64,000 bases of DNA, from positions 32,708 to 96,707 of the forward strand of contig NZ_CANLZX010000017.1 of the NCBI RefSeq assembly GCF_947495675.1, read 5' to 3'. This DNA comes from an uncultured Algibacter sp. (GTDB lineage: Bacteria > Bacteroidota > Bacteroidia > Flavobacteriales > Flavobacteriaceae). The position numbers and the translations under genes are program-made. The first letter of the stretch is position 1, and each line of letters starts with the position of its first letter. Shown piece after piece: positions 44,134-55,629 of the stretch. The notes under the pieces were generated by a model. It did not search any database and had not been told where the DNA came from. It was given only the letters and a program-made list of their open reading frames with translations.

Positions 44134-45051
44134 ATGAAGCGTAGAAATTTTATACAAAAAGCATCAGCAGGAACAGCTTTAGTCTCTCTTGGAAGTTTAG
44201 GGTTACAATCTTTTACTAGTACTTTTAAAAGCACAAAAATTACTATTCTACACACCAACGATGTGCACAGCCATATTGATGCTTTTGGTCCGGAAGATAA
44301 AAGAAATGCTAATAAAGGTGGGGTTGCAAGACGTGCTACTTTAGTTGAAAATATTAGGAACGAAAATCCAAATACATTATTATTAGATGCTGGAGATATT
44401 TTTCAAGGCACACCTTACTTTAATTATTATGGTGGTGAATTGGAATTTAAACTTATGAGCAAATTAAAATATGACGCCGCCACAATTGGTAATCATGATT
44501 TTGATAATGGAATTGATGGTTTATATGCGCAACTTCCTTATGCTGAATTTCAATTTGTAACAGCAAATTATGATTTTTCCAACACCATAATGGATACACA
44601 CACAAAACCCTATAAAGTTTTTAAAAAAGATGGTATTAAAATAGGTGTTTTTGGCTTAGGTATTAAACTAGATGGCTTGGTTGCACCAAATATGTTTAAA
44701 GAAACGAAATATTTAGACCCAGTAGAAATTAGCCAAGACATGTCACGAATATTAAAAACCGAAGAAAACTGTGATTTGGTTATTTGCTTATCGCACTTAG
44801 GGTATTATTATAAAAACAACCCTAATAAAATAAGCGATTTAAATTTAGCAAAAGCGACCAAAGACATAGATTTAATTATTGGCGGCCATACTCATACATT
44901 TTTGCCAAAACCTACTATAGTAAAGAATATTGAAGGCAAAAACATGTTAGTAAACCAAGTTGGCTGTTATGGAATTAATCTTGGTAGAATTGATTTTTAT
45001 TTTGATTCTGATAAAAATAAATCTGCAAATGGTACTTCAATTATAGTTTAA
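44134..45051 (+). CDS. 5'-nucleotidase N-terminal (metallophosphatase) domain protein, Tat-type signal
   Basis: A 305-residue calcineurin-type metallophosphatase. The N-terminus MKRRNFIQKASAGTALVSLG has a twin-arginine signal. Dimetal-site motifs are all present: ILHTNDVHSHI, LLDAGDIFQGTP, TIGNHDFDNG, CLSHLGYY and IIGGHTHTFL. It lacks the C-terminal specificity domain, which is encoded just upstream. Twin-arginine export of a metal-loaded catalytic domain, beside a Sec-exported lipoprotein partner, is a reasonable reading of the two signals. Confidence 0.92.
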   Translation: MKRRNFIQKASAGTALVSLGSLGLQSFTSTFKSTKITILHTNDVHSHIDAFGPEDKRNANKGGVARRATLVENIRNENPNTLLLDAGDIFQGTPYFNYYGGELEFKLMSKLKYDAATIGNHDFDNGIDGLYAQLPYAEFQFVTANYDFSNTIMDTHTKPYKVFKKDGIKIGVFGLGIKLDGLVAPNMFKETKYLDPVEISQDMSRILKTEENCDLVICLSHLGYYYKNNPNKISDLNLAKATKDIDLIIGGHTHTFLPKPTIVKNIEGKNMLVNQVGCYGINLGRIDFYFDSDKNKSANGTSIIV

Positions 45052-45126
45052 TTAAATGGGTGTTTGTTAAGGTTTTTAGTTAAGTACGTCTAATATTAAA
45101 TAAAGACCTAACTAAACAAACCAATT

Positions 45127-45507
45127 ATGAAAAAACACATTCCTTTAATATTGCGAATAATTGTAGCTATTATTTTAATACAAACTTTAAGATTTAAGTT
45201 TACTGCTCACCCGGATAGTGTTTACATCTTTGAAACTGTTGGATTAGAACCAATTGGTAGAATTGGCATTGGCATTTTAGAATTAGTTGCTGGTGTTTTA
45301 TTGTTAATACCAAAAACAGTTTGGGCTGGAGCTCTTTTAACATTAGGCATTATAGGAGGAGCAATTGTATTACACTTAACACAATTAGGAATTGAAGTTA
45401 GAAATGATAATGGTGTCTTATTTAGTACCGCTGTACTAACATTTATGCTATCTGCGATTATCCTGTACTTTTATAAAAAAGATATTCCGTTTATTAATAT
45501 CAATTAA
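45127..45507 (+). CDS. DoxX-like membrane protein
   Basis: A 126-residue protein with four hydrophobic helices, of the DoxX/DoxX-like family (LRIIVAIILIQTLRFKFTAHPDSVYIFETVGLEP, GRIGIGILELVAGVLLLIP, WAGALLTLGIIGGAIVLHLTQLGIE). Function in this family is poorly defined. A possible hairpin in its leader (GTTTGT/ACAAAC and TTAGTTA/TAACTAA with a 7-base bulge) spans 45062-45121. It converges on the next gene with a 1-base gap. Confidence 0.85.
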   Translation: MKKHIPLILRIIVAIILIQTLRFKFTAHPDSVYIFETVGLEPIGRIGIGILELVAGVLLLIPKTVWAGALLTLGIIGGAIVLHLTQLGIEVRNDNGVLFSTAVLTFMLSAIILYFYKKDIPFININ

Positions 45508-45508
45508 A

Positions 45509-46246
45509 TTATTCTACAAAAACAAACTCTTCCTCTTTATTTATAATATTCAATAACTTTGATTGTTGGTAGAAGAAATAAAACGCTCCTAACGCAAGAG
45601 TTGTTCCTAAAAAGTTTAACAAACAGCGTTGTGCTACATATATGTAAGCAATATCCATTACCTCAGAAAAAACAATACACAATGCTCCTAAAAACAGGTA
45701 TAGTGCTTTTTTATTATCTCTATAAAAATAATTTAATAATGCAATTGATAATAAAGTTAGCACTACAACATTATATGTTAACTCCAAATAGTAATCACTT
45801 TCAAGAATTAAATTAGGATTTATTATGGCATGTATAACGTAAAGCAAATAAATATTTAAAATAGTTAATACCAATACATGCATTTTTAAATGTTTTAAAA
45901 CATGTTTATAGTTAATAGACATACCTATTTTAAAAACAAGAAACATATATGCTAGTATATATAGTGAGTTACATACATAATACTCAATGTCATATAAAAA
46001 TTCTGATCCATAATTAGGCAAATTAACTATTATTATGCCTAAAATATCTGAAAGGGTATAACTAATTAAAAACAGCCAAAACAATTTACTTTTTGGTTTA
46101 ATAAATAACGAATAAAAGACAGTAATAACTGGTACAATTAATGACTGAAAGTAGAAAGCAATCTCTTCCTTTCCGCCAAATTCAAATATGGCAAATAAAA
46201 AATAGCAAATTAATACAAAACCAACCAAGACTTTCGACTTGTACAT
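45509..46246 (-). CDS. Polytopic membrane protein, possibly YhhN-like
   Basis: A 245-residue protein with about eight hydrophobic helices and short loops. The C-terminal part (YLFLGALCIVFSEVMDIAYIYVAQRCLLNFLGTTLALGAFYFFYQQ) is reminiscent of YhhN/lysoplasmalogenase proteins, where a conserved acidic residue follows the G-A-x-x-F-x-x-S stretch, but the match is weak. I would not assign an activity. It has a -7 element and a leader of about 18 bases. Confidence 0.75.
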   Translation of the reverse strand: MYKSKVLVGFVLICYFLFAIFEFGGKEEIAFYFQSLIVPVITVFYSLFIKPKSKLFWLFLISYTLSDILGIIIVNLPNYGSEFLYDIEYYVCNSLYILAYMFLVFKIGMSINYKHVLKHLKMHVLVLTILNIYLLYVIHAIINPNLILESDYYLELTYNVVVLTLLSIALLNYFYRDNKKALYLFLGALCIVFSEVMDIAYIYVAQRCLLNFLGTTLALGAFYFFYQQSKLLNIINKEEEFVFVE

Positions 46247-46269
46247 GAGAGTATTTTATTGTTGAAGTA

Positions 46270-46277
46270 CAAATATA
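46270..46277 (-). promoter_or_regulatory. -7 promoter element of the polytopic membrane protein gene
   Basis: Reads TATATTTG on the - strand (exact TAnnTTTG), 24 bases before the ATG at 46246. Confidence 0.45.
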
Positions 46278-46333
46278 TACAAAAAAAACTATTTAACGTG
46301 TTTTATTTACACTTTATCGATAAAAATATCAAT

Positions 46334-49176
<2,843 letters not shown>

Positions 49177-49185
49177 TTGTACATT

Positions 49186-49689
49186 TTATAAATCTTTTAT
49201 CAACCATATCCCACAAGAATAATGTCCTGTGTTACCAAGTGCGTTATCTAAATGCTTAAAACCGTAACTTTCATATATATGTATTGCCGCCTTAAGTTGG
49301 TGTGCAGATTCTATATAACATTGCTTATATCCTAAATCCTTAGCTGCTTTTAAACATGCTTCAAATAAAGCTTTACCAAAACCTTTACCTCTTACTTTAG
49401 GTAAAAAATACATTTTTTGAATTTCACATATTTCAGTTTCAAAATTTTTCAAAGGTTTTATACCGCCTCCACCTAAAACAACACCATCTTTATCAATTAC
49501 ATAATATACTTCATTTGCTTTTTGATAAGATTCAAACATACTCTGTGTTTCTGCATCAGTATAAGCCGTCCCCTCTAAAGGGATATTAAATTCGTGAAAG
49601 CACCCTCTAATAACCTGTTCTATTTGCTCATTATCTTGAGGTTCAATTTCTCGAATAACTATAGTATCTTTACTCACTTTAATTAGCAC
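49186..49689 (-). CDS. GNAT family N-acetyltransferase
   Basis: A 167-residue acetyltransferase. The acetyl-CoA pyrophosphate loop reads LPKVRGKGFGKALFEACLKAAKDLGY, preceded by a beta strand EICEIQKMYFL and followed by AAIHIYESYGFKHL. Substrate unknown. The start is GTG: no in-frame ATG lies near, and the codons at 49689 and 49677 are both GTG. Probably first gene of the GNAT-prmC-ligA transcript. Confidence 0.88.
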   Translation of the reverse strand: MLIKVSKDTIVIREIEPQDNEQIEQVIRGCFHEFNIPLEGTAYTDAETQSMFESYQKANEVYYVIDKDGVVLGGGGIKPLKNFETEICEIQKMYFLPKVRGKGFGKALFEACLKAAKDLGYKQCYIESAHQLKAAIHIYESYGFKHLDNALGNTGHYSCGIWLIKDL

Positions 49690-49730
49690 TTTTAAAGTAG
49701 TGAAGATACATTAAATCGAAAAAAATCAGA

Positions 49731-50186
49731 ATGAAAAAACTTATAATCTTATCAACAATCTGTATTGCTTTAATTAGCTGCTCTGTAAATAAAAAACCAG
49801 AATTTATTGGAGTAGAAAATATTAAGGTTTTAGAATCGACTTCAAAATATATTACTTTTACTGCTAATGCTAAATTTATAAATCCAAATGATATTGGTGG
49901 CGAGTTACAAACAGATGAAATTAAAGTATTTGTAAACGACAATGAAATGGCATCTGTCTCTACTGAGAAATTTGAAGTTCCTGCAAAAAAAGAATTCTCA
50001 ATACCTTTAAAAACAAACGTCCCTACTGATAGTCTTTTTAGCAATAAAAGTCTTGGTGGCTTAATTGGAAGTTTATTTAGTAAAAAAGTTAAAGTGCAGT
50101 ATAAGGGTGAAATTAAATATAAAGTTTTAGGGTTTTCACATTATTATAATATTGATCAAACTGAAAATGTAAAAATTAAATTCTAA
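49731..50186 (+). CDS. LEA type 2 family lipoprotein
   Basis: A 151-residue lipoprotein (lipobox ALISC, cysteine at about residue 17) with a single LEA14/WHy-like beta-sandwich (ENIKVLESTSKYITFTANAKFINPNDIGGELQTDEIKVFVNDNE, and AKKEFSIPLKTNVPTDSLF). These domains are linked to desiccation or envelope stress in other organisms; the role here is unknown. It heads a tight + strand run: ribD begins 3 bases after its stop. Confidence 0.85.
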   Translation: MKKLIILSTICIALISCSVNKKPEFIGVENIKVLESTSKYITFTANAKFINPNDIGGELQTDEIKVFVNDNEMASVSTEKFEVPAKKEFSIPLKTNVPTDSLFSNKSLGGLIGSLFSKKVKVQYKGEIKYKVLGFSHYYNIDQTENVKIKF

Positions 50187-50188
50187 TA

Positions 50189-51193
50189 TTGACAAATCAC
50201 GAAACTTACATAAAACGCTGTATACAAATTGCTAAGAATGGCCTAGGAAACACCAGACCAAATCCCATGGTTGGTAGTGTAATTGTATATAAAAATAAAA
50301 TTATTGGCGAAGGTTTTACTAGCCCATATGGTGGTAGCCATGCTGAAGTTAATGCTATAAATTCAATATCTAATAAAAGTCTATTAAAAGAAGCCACGCT
50401 ATATGTAACCTTAGAGCCCTGTTCGCATTTTGGAAAAACACCACCTTGTAGTGATCTTATAATAAAACATAAAATACCTAATGTTGTTATTGGTTGTATT
50501 GATGATAATAAAGACGTTGCAGGTAAAGGCATTAAAAAATTAAAAGATGCTGGTTGCCATGTAATTGTTGGTGTTTTAGGTGATGAATGCAAAAATCACC
50601 ATAAGCGATTTTTTACATTTCATAATAAAAAAAGACCCTATATAATATTAAAGTGGGCCGAAACTAGCAATGGTTTAATTGCCCCAAAGAGTAAGAGTGC
50701 GCAAAAACCAGTTTGGATTACAAATACATTTTCAAGACAATTAGTTCATAAATGGCGTGCAGAAGAGCAAGCGATTTTAGTAGGCACCAATACCGTTATA
50801 GAAGATAACCCAAGTTTAACAACAAGAGATTGGGTTGGTAATAATCCTATTAGAATAGTCATAGATAAACATGAAAAACTTTCAAAAAAACATACAGTAA
50901 TTAATACTGAAGCAGAAAGTATTTTAATATCAAAAAACAACATCGATTTTTCAAAACCTGTTGCAAAACAAATTTGTAATTATCTATTTGAAAAAAATAT
51001 TAACTCAGTAATTATTGAAGGCGGGGCCAAAACACTTCAAACTTTTATTGATGAAAACCTTTGGGACGAAGCTAGAGTTTTTACTGGGCAATCATCATTC
51101 AAAAAAGGTATTAAAGCACCAAAATTTAACGGAAAACTACAGTCTGAAGAAAACATACTTACAGATACACTTAAAATATATATTAATGATTAA
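50189..51193 (+). CDS. ribD: Bifunctional riboflavin biosynthesis deaminase/reductase RibD
   Basis: A 334-residue enzyme carrying out the second and third steps of riboflavin synthesis. The N-terminal cytidine-deaminase-like domain (about 1-145) has the zinc site HAEVNAI and LEPCSHFGKTPPC. The C-terminal NADPH reductase has KWAETSNGLIAPKSKS and SVIIEGGAKTLQTFID. The start is TTG, 2 bases after the LEA stop, giving MTNHETYIKRCIQIAKNGLG, the normal N-terminus. Overlaps the HAD gene by 8 bases. Confidence 0.95.
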   Translation: MTNHETYIKRCIQIAKNGLGNTRPNPMVGSVIVYKNKIIGEGFTSPYGGSHAEVNAINSISNKSLLKEATLYVTLEPCSHFGKTPPCSDLIIKHKIPNVVIGCIDDNKDVAGKGIKKLKDAGCHVIVGVLGDECKNHHKRFFTFHNKKRPYIILKWAETSNGLIAPKSKSAQKPVWITNTFSRQLVHKWRAEEQAILVGTNTVIEDNPSLTTRDWVGNNPIRIVIDKHEKLSKKHTVINTEAESILISKNNIDFSKPVAKQICNYLFEKNINSVIIEGGAKTLQTFIDENLWDEARVFTGQSSFKKGIKAPKFNGKLQSEENILTDTLKIYIND

Positions 51194-51800
51194 AACCCTA
51201 ATTTTCGATTTTGGTAATGTATTTATTAATTTAAATCTTGAAGCAGCCTATAATCATGCCTTAGAAAAATTTCAAATTGAATCTCTTTCAGAGGAAATGC
51301 TAGGCTTTAATAGCTTTTATGAGCAAGGACTTATATCAACTGAAGAGTTTTTAGACTTTTATTCTCAAAACTTTCCGAATTTATCTAATGAAGAACTCAT
51401 AGATGTTTGGAATTATATGCTCAAAGATTTTCCAAAACAACGCTTAGACTTTTTAAAAGAACTTAAATCAAATTCAAACTATAAATTAATATTATTAAGT
51501 AATACCAATGCACTCCATATAGATTTTATTAAAACAAACGTTTTGTTTTTTGATGAATTTAAAGATTGCTTTGACACCTTCTACCTTTCGCATGAAATAA
51601 ATTTGGTAAAACCCAATCAAGATATATTTGAATTTGTTTTAAATGAAAATAACCTTATAGCTGGTGAATGTTTATTTATAGATGACAACAAAGACAATAT
51701 CTCTACAGCAAAAAATATGAATTTTAAAACTTGGCATATTAATCCAGAAACGGAAGATGTTATTACTCTGTTTGAAACTAAAAAAACTTATTTTAAATAA
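51186..51800 (+). CDS. HAD-IA family phosphatase
   Basis: A 204-residue haloacid-dehalogenase-like hydrolase. Motif I has the nucleophile in IFDFGNVFINLN; the usual DxD/DxG second Asp is replaced by Gly-Asn (DFGNV), as is normal for this YihX-like subgroup. Motif II is ILLSNTNALH, motif III has Lys in NLVKPNQDIFEFVL, and motif IV is CLFIDDNKDNISTA. The cap is alpha-helical. The ATG at 51186 is used; the longer frame to 51015 lies inside ribD. Substrate unknown; linkage to ribD raises a flavin-precursor phosphatase role, which is only a guess. Confidence 0.9.
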   Translation: MIKTLIFDFGNVFINLNLEAAYNHALEKFQIESLSEEMLGFNSFYEQGLISTEEFLDFYSQNFPNLSNEELIDVWNYMLKDFPKQRLDFLKELKSNSNYKLILLSNTNALHIDFIKTNVLFFDEFKDCFDTFYLSHEINLVKPNQDIFEFVLNENNLIAGECLFIDDNKDNISTAKNMNFKTWHINPETEDVITLFETKKTYFK

Positions 51801-51802
51801 TA

Positions 51803-52411
51803 TTGTTAGCAACAGACACATATAAAACTATAGAAAGCATATCTGAACCTGTGTTATTCAAAGACAAGAATAGCAAGTTTTTTGGTTACGCATTTCCTGT
51901 TTTAAATGAAGAAGATGCAAAAGACTTTCTTGAAGAGTTAAAAAAAGAACACCATTCTGCAAGGCATTGGTGTTATGCTTATCAAATGGGTACAGAAACC
52001 ATAAATTATCGTGTAAATGATGATGGCGAACCTAGCAATACAGCAGGCATGCCAATTTATGGTCAAATCCAATCTTTTAATGTTACAAATATTTTAATTG
52101 TAGTAGTTAGGTATTTTGGTGGAGTTAAATTAGGCGTTGGTGGTTTGATAAATGCATATAGAACAGCTGCTCAAATGGCGCTTGAAACTTCAACCATTAT
52201 TGAAAAAACAATAAATATTGAATATCTCATTTCTTTTGATTACAAAAATATGAATACTGTAATGCGTAAAATCAAAGAAAAGCGAATAAATATTATTAAT
52301 CAAGAATTAGAAATGGATTGTAAAATAACAATTTCTGTAAGAAAAAATGAATCTGAAGCAATTTTTGAATTATTTAATCGACTTTATGAAATTGATATAA
52401 AAATGAAATAA
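51803..52411 (+). CDS. YigZ/IMPACT family protein
   Basis: A 202-residue protein. The N-terminal UPF0029 domain has the signature KKEHHSARHWCYAYQ, NDDGEPSNTAGMPIYGQI and YFGGVKLGVGGLINAYRTAAQMAL. A short ferredoxin-like C-terminal domain follows. The role is unsettled; eukaryotic IMPACT restrains Gcn2. The start is TTG (51803), the only plausible one, 2 bases after the HAD stop. It abuts the stop of the convergent thioesterase gene. Confidence 0.9.
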   Translation: MLATDTYKTIESISEPVLFKDKNSKFFGYAFPVLNEEDAKDFLEELKKEHHSARHWCYAYQMGTETINYRVNDDGEPSNTAGMPIYGQIQSFNVTNILIVVVRYFGGVKLGVGGLINAYRTAAQMALETSTIIEKTINIEYLISFDYKNMNTVMRKIKEKRINIINQELEMDCKITISVRKNESEAIFELFNRLYEIDIKMK

Positions 52412-52810
52412 TTATTCTTTGAGTAGGTCTAAAATATAATTTGGAGCTTTTGTTGGTCTTCCTGTTTTCATGTCTACAAATACTAAAACGGTACTTGCAG
52501 TAGTTAAAATCTCTCCAGCCTCATTTGTAATTTCGTACTCAAATTCAATCTTAGCAGTTGGCTTATTTTTTAGTTGAGTTTTTACATTAATTACATCATC
52601 ATAACCTGCTGATTTTTTATAGTTTATGTTTAAAGAAACTACTGGCAACATAACACCACTTTCTTCCATAGATTTGTAGGAAACTCCAAGTTTTCTTAAC
52701 CATTCAATTCTACCCATTTCAAGATATAATGCATAATTGCCGTGGTAAACCACTCCCATTTGGTCTGTTTCACCATATCTCACTCTTATTTGTATTTCAT
52801 CGATTTTCAT
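52412..52810 (-). CDS. YbgC/FadM-like hotdog acyl-CoA thioesterase
   Basis: A 132-residue single-hotdog protein. The active-site region reads VRYGETDQMGVVYHGNYALYLEMGRIEWLRKLG, with Asp and the Y-H-x-N-Y turn of 4-hydroxybenzoyl-CoA thioesterase relatives. A basic SVLVFVDMKTGRPTKAP ends it. Hydrolysis of short or medium acyl-CoA is likely; the substrate is not known. It diverges from dnaA. Confidence 0.9.
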   Translation of the reverse strand: MKIDEIQIRVRYGETDQMGVVYHGNYALYLEMGRIEWLRKLGVSYKSMEESGVMLPVVSLNINYKKSAGYDDVINVKTQLKNKPTAKIEFEYEITNEAGEILTTASTVLVFVDMKTGRPTKAPNYILDLLKE

Positions 52811-52997
52811 AAGTATTATTGAATATTTTTTTGTAGTTTCGACAAGAGGTTAAACATGGGGAAAAATTTCTTAATATTCAATAGAAATTCATTTTTTTTT
52901 TAAGAATTTTGTTCACATATTTGCCACACGAAAAAAGGGGGTTATGAAATTTATTTTCATATAAATTCTAATTAAAAAACACAACAAAAATTAAAAA

Positions 52998-54425
52998 ATG
53001 AGTGTAACTGCGCAATCGGTTTGGAACAACTGTCTTGATTTTATAAAGGATAATATTCAGCCGCAAGCATATAAAACTTGGTTTGAACCAATAAAAGCAG
53101 TTAAGCTTACAGATACCTCGTTAAGCATTCAAGTACCTAGTAAATTCTTTTACGAATGGCTAGAAGAACATTATGTTAAAATCTTAAAAGTTGCACTTAC
53201 AAAAGAATTAGGAGATACTGCCAGACTTGTTTACATTATAAAAATGGAAAACACTTATGGTAACAAACAACCTTTTACTGAAAAAATTCCTAGTTCTAAT
53301 AGAGGTGCATTAAAATCACAAGATGTTGATGTTCCTTTAAAAAATAAAAGCCCAGAATTACGTAATCCATTTGTAATTCCTGGTATAAGGAACGTAAAAA
53401 TTGAATCTCAACTTAATCCAAATTATAGTTTCGAAAACTTCTTAGAAGGTGATTCTAATAGATTAGCACGAAGTGCTGGATTAGCTGTTGCAAATAAGCC
53501 GGGTGGCACATCTTTCAATCCACTATTAATTTTTGGTGGTGTTGGTTTAGGAAAAACTCACTTAGCACACGCTATTGGTGTTGATATAAAGGATAAATAT
53601 CCAGAAAAAACAGTTTTATATATTTCTGCCGAAAAATTCACGCAACAATATATTGATGCTGTAAAGAAAAATAACAGAAATGATTTTATACATTTTTATC
53701 AAATAATTGATGTATTAATTATTGACGATGTACAATTCTTATCTGGTAAATCTGGTACACAAGATGTCTTTTTTCATATATTCAATCACTTGCACCAAAA
53801 CGGTAAACAAGTTATTTTAACTAGTGATAAGGCACCTGTTGATATGCAAGACATTGAGCAACGTTTATTATCTCGTTTTAAATGGGGACTGTCTGCAGAA
53901 TTACAAAATCCAGATTTTGAAACCCGTGTTTCTATATTAAAAAACAAATTATATCGTGATGGTGTAGAAATGCCAGATGATATTATTGAATATGTTGCCA
54001 AAAACATAAAATCTAATGTTAGAGAGCTTGAAGGCGCAATTATTTCTTTAATTGCACAATCTTCTTTCAACAAAAAAGAAATTACACTAGAGTTAGCTCG
54101 TCAAATTGTAGAAAAGTTTGTAAAAAATACAAAACGCGAAGTTTCTATAGATTACATACAAAAAGTAGTATCAGATTATTTCCAAATGGATATTGATACA
54201 TTACAATCTAAAACAAGAAAACGTCATATTGTTCAAGCTAGGCAATTAGCCATGTTTTTTGCTAAAAAATTCACTAAAGCTTCTTTGGCTAGTATTGGTT
54301 CGCAAATTGGAAAAAGAGATCATGCAACAGTACTACATGCTTGTAAAACAGTAGACAACTTATCATCAACCGACAAACAATTTAGAAAATACGTTGAAGA
54401 TATAGGTAAAAAACTTTCTATTTAA
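52998..54425 (+). CDS. dnaA: Chromosomal replication initiator DnaA
   Basis: A 475-residue AAA+ protein that opens the origin. Domain I (about 1-85) begins SVTAQSVWNNCLDFIKDNIQPQAYKTWFEPI. Domain III has Walker A FGGVGLGKTH, Walker B IDVLIIDDVQFLSG and sensor I ILTSDKAP. Domain IV is the DNA-binding helix-turn-helix (ARQLAMFFAKKF, GSQIGKRDHATVLHACKTV). The 187-base upstream gap has no clear exact DnaA box; dnaN and recF are not adjacent. The phosphatase and methyltransferase genes follow closely on the same strand. Confidence 0.98.
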   Translation: MSVTAQSVWNNCLDFIKDNIQPQAYKTWFEPIKAVKLTDTSLSIQVPSKFFYEWLEEHYVKILKVALTKELGDTARLVYIIKMENTYGNKQPFTEKIPSSNRGALKSQDVDVPLKNKSPELRNPFVIPGIRNVKIESQLNPNYSFENFLEGDSNRLARSAGLAVANKPGGTSFNPLLIFGGVGLGKTHLAHAIGVDIKDKYPEKTVLYISAEKFTQQYIDAVKKNNRNDFIHFYQIIDVLIIDDVQFLSGKSGTQDVFFHIFNHLHQNGKQVILTSDKAPVDMQDIEQRLLSRFKWGLSAELQNPDFETRVSILKNKLYRDGVEMPDDIIEYVAKNIKSNVRELEGAIISLIAQSSFNKKEITLELARQIVEKFVKNTKREVSIDYIQKVVSDYFQMDIDTLQSKTRKRHIVQARQLAMFFAKKFTKASLASIGSQIGKRDHATVLHACKTVDNLSSTDKQFRKYVEDIGKKLSI

Positions 54426-54442
54426 GTTACACACTAGTTATC

Positions 54443-54904
54443 ATGACTAAAATTTTAATGGTTTGCTTAGGAAACATTTGTCGTTCTCCTCTTGCTGAAG
54501 GTATATTAAAATCAAAACTTTCAAACGATTTTATAATAGATTCTGCAGGAACAGCCAATTACCATAAAGGAAGTTCTCCAGATAAACGTTCAATTGCTAT
54601 TGCTAAAAAATACGGTTTAGATATCTCTAACCTTAAAGGCAGACAATTTGTTATTTCTGATTTTGATTCTTTTGATTTTATTTATGTAATGGACGAATCA
54701 AATTATCAAAATGTAATTAAATTAGGAAGATCAAAAGAAGATTTTGATAAAGTAAAATACATTTTAAACGAAGTTTACCCAGGAAAAAACTTTGAAGTTC
54801 CAGATCCTTATTACGGAGGTGATCAAGGTTTTGAAAACATTTATCAAATGTTAAATGAAGCTTGCGAAAATATCGCTAACAATTTATTACACAACAATGA
54901 CTAA
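54443..54904 (+). CDS. Low molecular weight protein-tyrosine phosphatase
   Basis: A 153-residue phosphatase. The P-loop is VCLGNICRSPLAEG (C-x5-R-S) near the N-terminus, and the catalytic acid Asp lies in VPDPYYGGDQGFENIY. Substrates may be tyrosine-phosphorylated envelope or polysaccharide-export proteins, or phosphoarginine, but nothing here decides it. It lies 17 bases after dnaA and overlaps the next gene by 8 bases. Confidence 0.94.
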   Translation: MTKILMVCLGNICRSPLAEGILKSKLSNDFIIDSAGTANYHKGSSPDKRSIAIAKKYGLDISNLKGRQFVISDFDSFDFIYVMDESNYQNVIKLGRSKEDFDKVKYILNEVYPGKNFEVPDPYYGGDQGFENIYQMLNEACENIANNLLHNND

Positions 54905-55613
54905 CAAGACAGGTAAATTATACTTAATCCCTACAACATTAGGAGATAACGAACCCTTAGAAGTATTACCTATTACTGTTAAGCAAACAATTGATACAAT
55001 TGATACTTTTATAGTAGAGAACGATAAAACAGCTAGACGTTTTATAAAAAAAATTAGTCCAGATAAATCGCAACCATCTTTAAATATGTTTCATTTAAAT
55101 AAGTTTACTGAAGCAACTGAAATACCATCATTTTTAAACCCATGTTTGCATGGTATTGATGTAGGCTTACTATCTGAAGCTGGTTGCCCAGGAGTTGCAG
55201 ACCCTGGCGCAGATATTGTTAAATTAGCACACCAAAAAAACATAAAAGTAGTGCCTTTAGTTGGTCCGTCTTCAATTTTAATGGCTATGATGAGTTCTGG
55301 AATGAATGGGCAGAGTTTTACTTTTAATGGCTACCTTCCTATTGATAAAGGTGAACGTAAAAATGAAATTAAAAGATTAGAACGTTTATCGTTTGAGCAA
55401 AATCAATCACAAATATTTATTGAAACGCCTTATCGAAATAATAAAATGCTAGAAGATCTTTCTGCTGTGCTAGAAAACAATACTGACATTTGTGTTGCGT
55501 GTGATATTACTTTAAGTACCGAGTTTATAAAAACACAGACTGCCAATCAATGGAAAAAAAATAAGGTAGACCTTCATAAAAGACCTACCATATTTATAAT
55601 TCATAAAAGCTAA
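54897..55613 (+). CDS. RsmI-related SAM-dependent tetrapyrrole-type methyltransferase
   Basis: A 238-residue methyltransferase of the tetrapyrrole methylase/RsmI fold. The RsmI-like motif is GLLSEAGCPGVADPGADIVKLAHQ, then VPLVGPSSILMAMMSSGMNGQSFTFNGYLP and IFIETPYRNNKMLEDL. RsmI methylates the ribose of C1402 of 16S rRNA; this shorter form is a paralogue common in Bacteroidota and its target is not certain. ATG at 54897 is used, overlapping the phosphatase stop by 8 bases; an upstream in-frame ATG at 54855 lies inside that gene. Confidence 0.88.
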   Translation: MTNKTGKLYLIPTTLGDNEPLEVLPITVKQTIDTIDTFIVENDKTARRFIKKISPDKSQPSLNMFHLNKFTEATEIPSFLNPCLHGIDVGLLSEAGCPGVADPGADIVKLAHQKNIKVVPLVGPSSILMAMMSSGMNGQSFTFNGYLPIDKGERKNEIKRLERLSFEQNQSQIFIETPYRNNKMLEDLSAVLENNTDICVACDITLSTEFIKTQTANQWKKNKVDLHKRPTIFIIHKS

Positions 55614-55629
55614 TTTTTAAATAGCTTTT
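55605..55629. terminator. Possible bidirectional terminator spanning two stop codons
   Basis: Eight-pair inverted repeat AAAAGCTA/TAGCTTTT with a 9-base loop, placed over the stops of the convergent methyltransferase and lysozyme-like genes. T runs are short (four bases). Confidence 0.45.

Noticed and set aside
43372..45051. The 5'-nucleotidase pair as a frameshifted pseudogene
   Set aside because: Domain order is reversed relative to UshA and each gene has its own export signal, so they cannot be halves of one broken gene.
51015..51185. Extended N-terminus of the HAD phosphatase
   Set aside because: This part lies inside ribD; the conserved N-terminus IKTLIFDFGNV starts at the ATG at 51186.
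52811..52997. Replication origin upstream of dnaA
   Set aside because: No exact DnaA boxes (TTATCCACA) are visible, and dnaN, recF or other origin markers are absent; a GC-skew calculation would be needed to support it.
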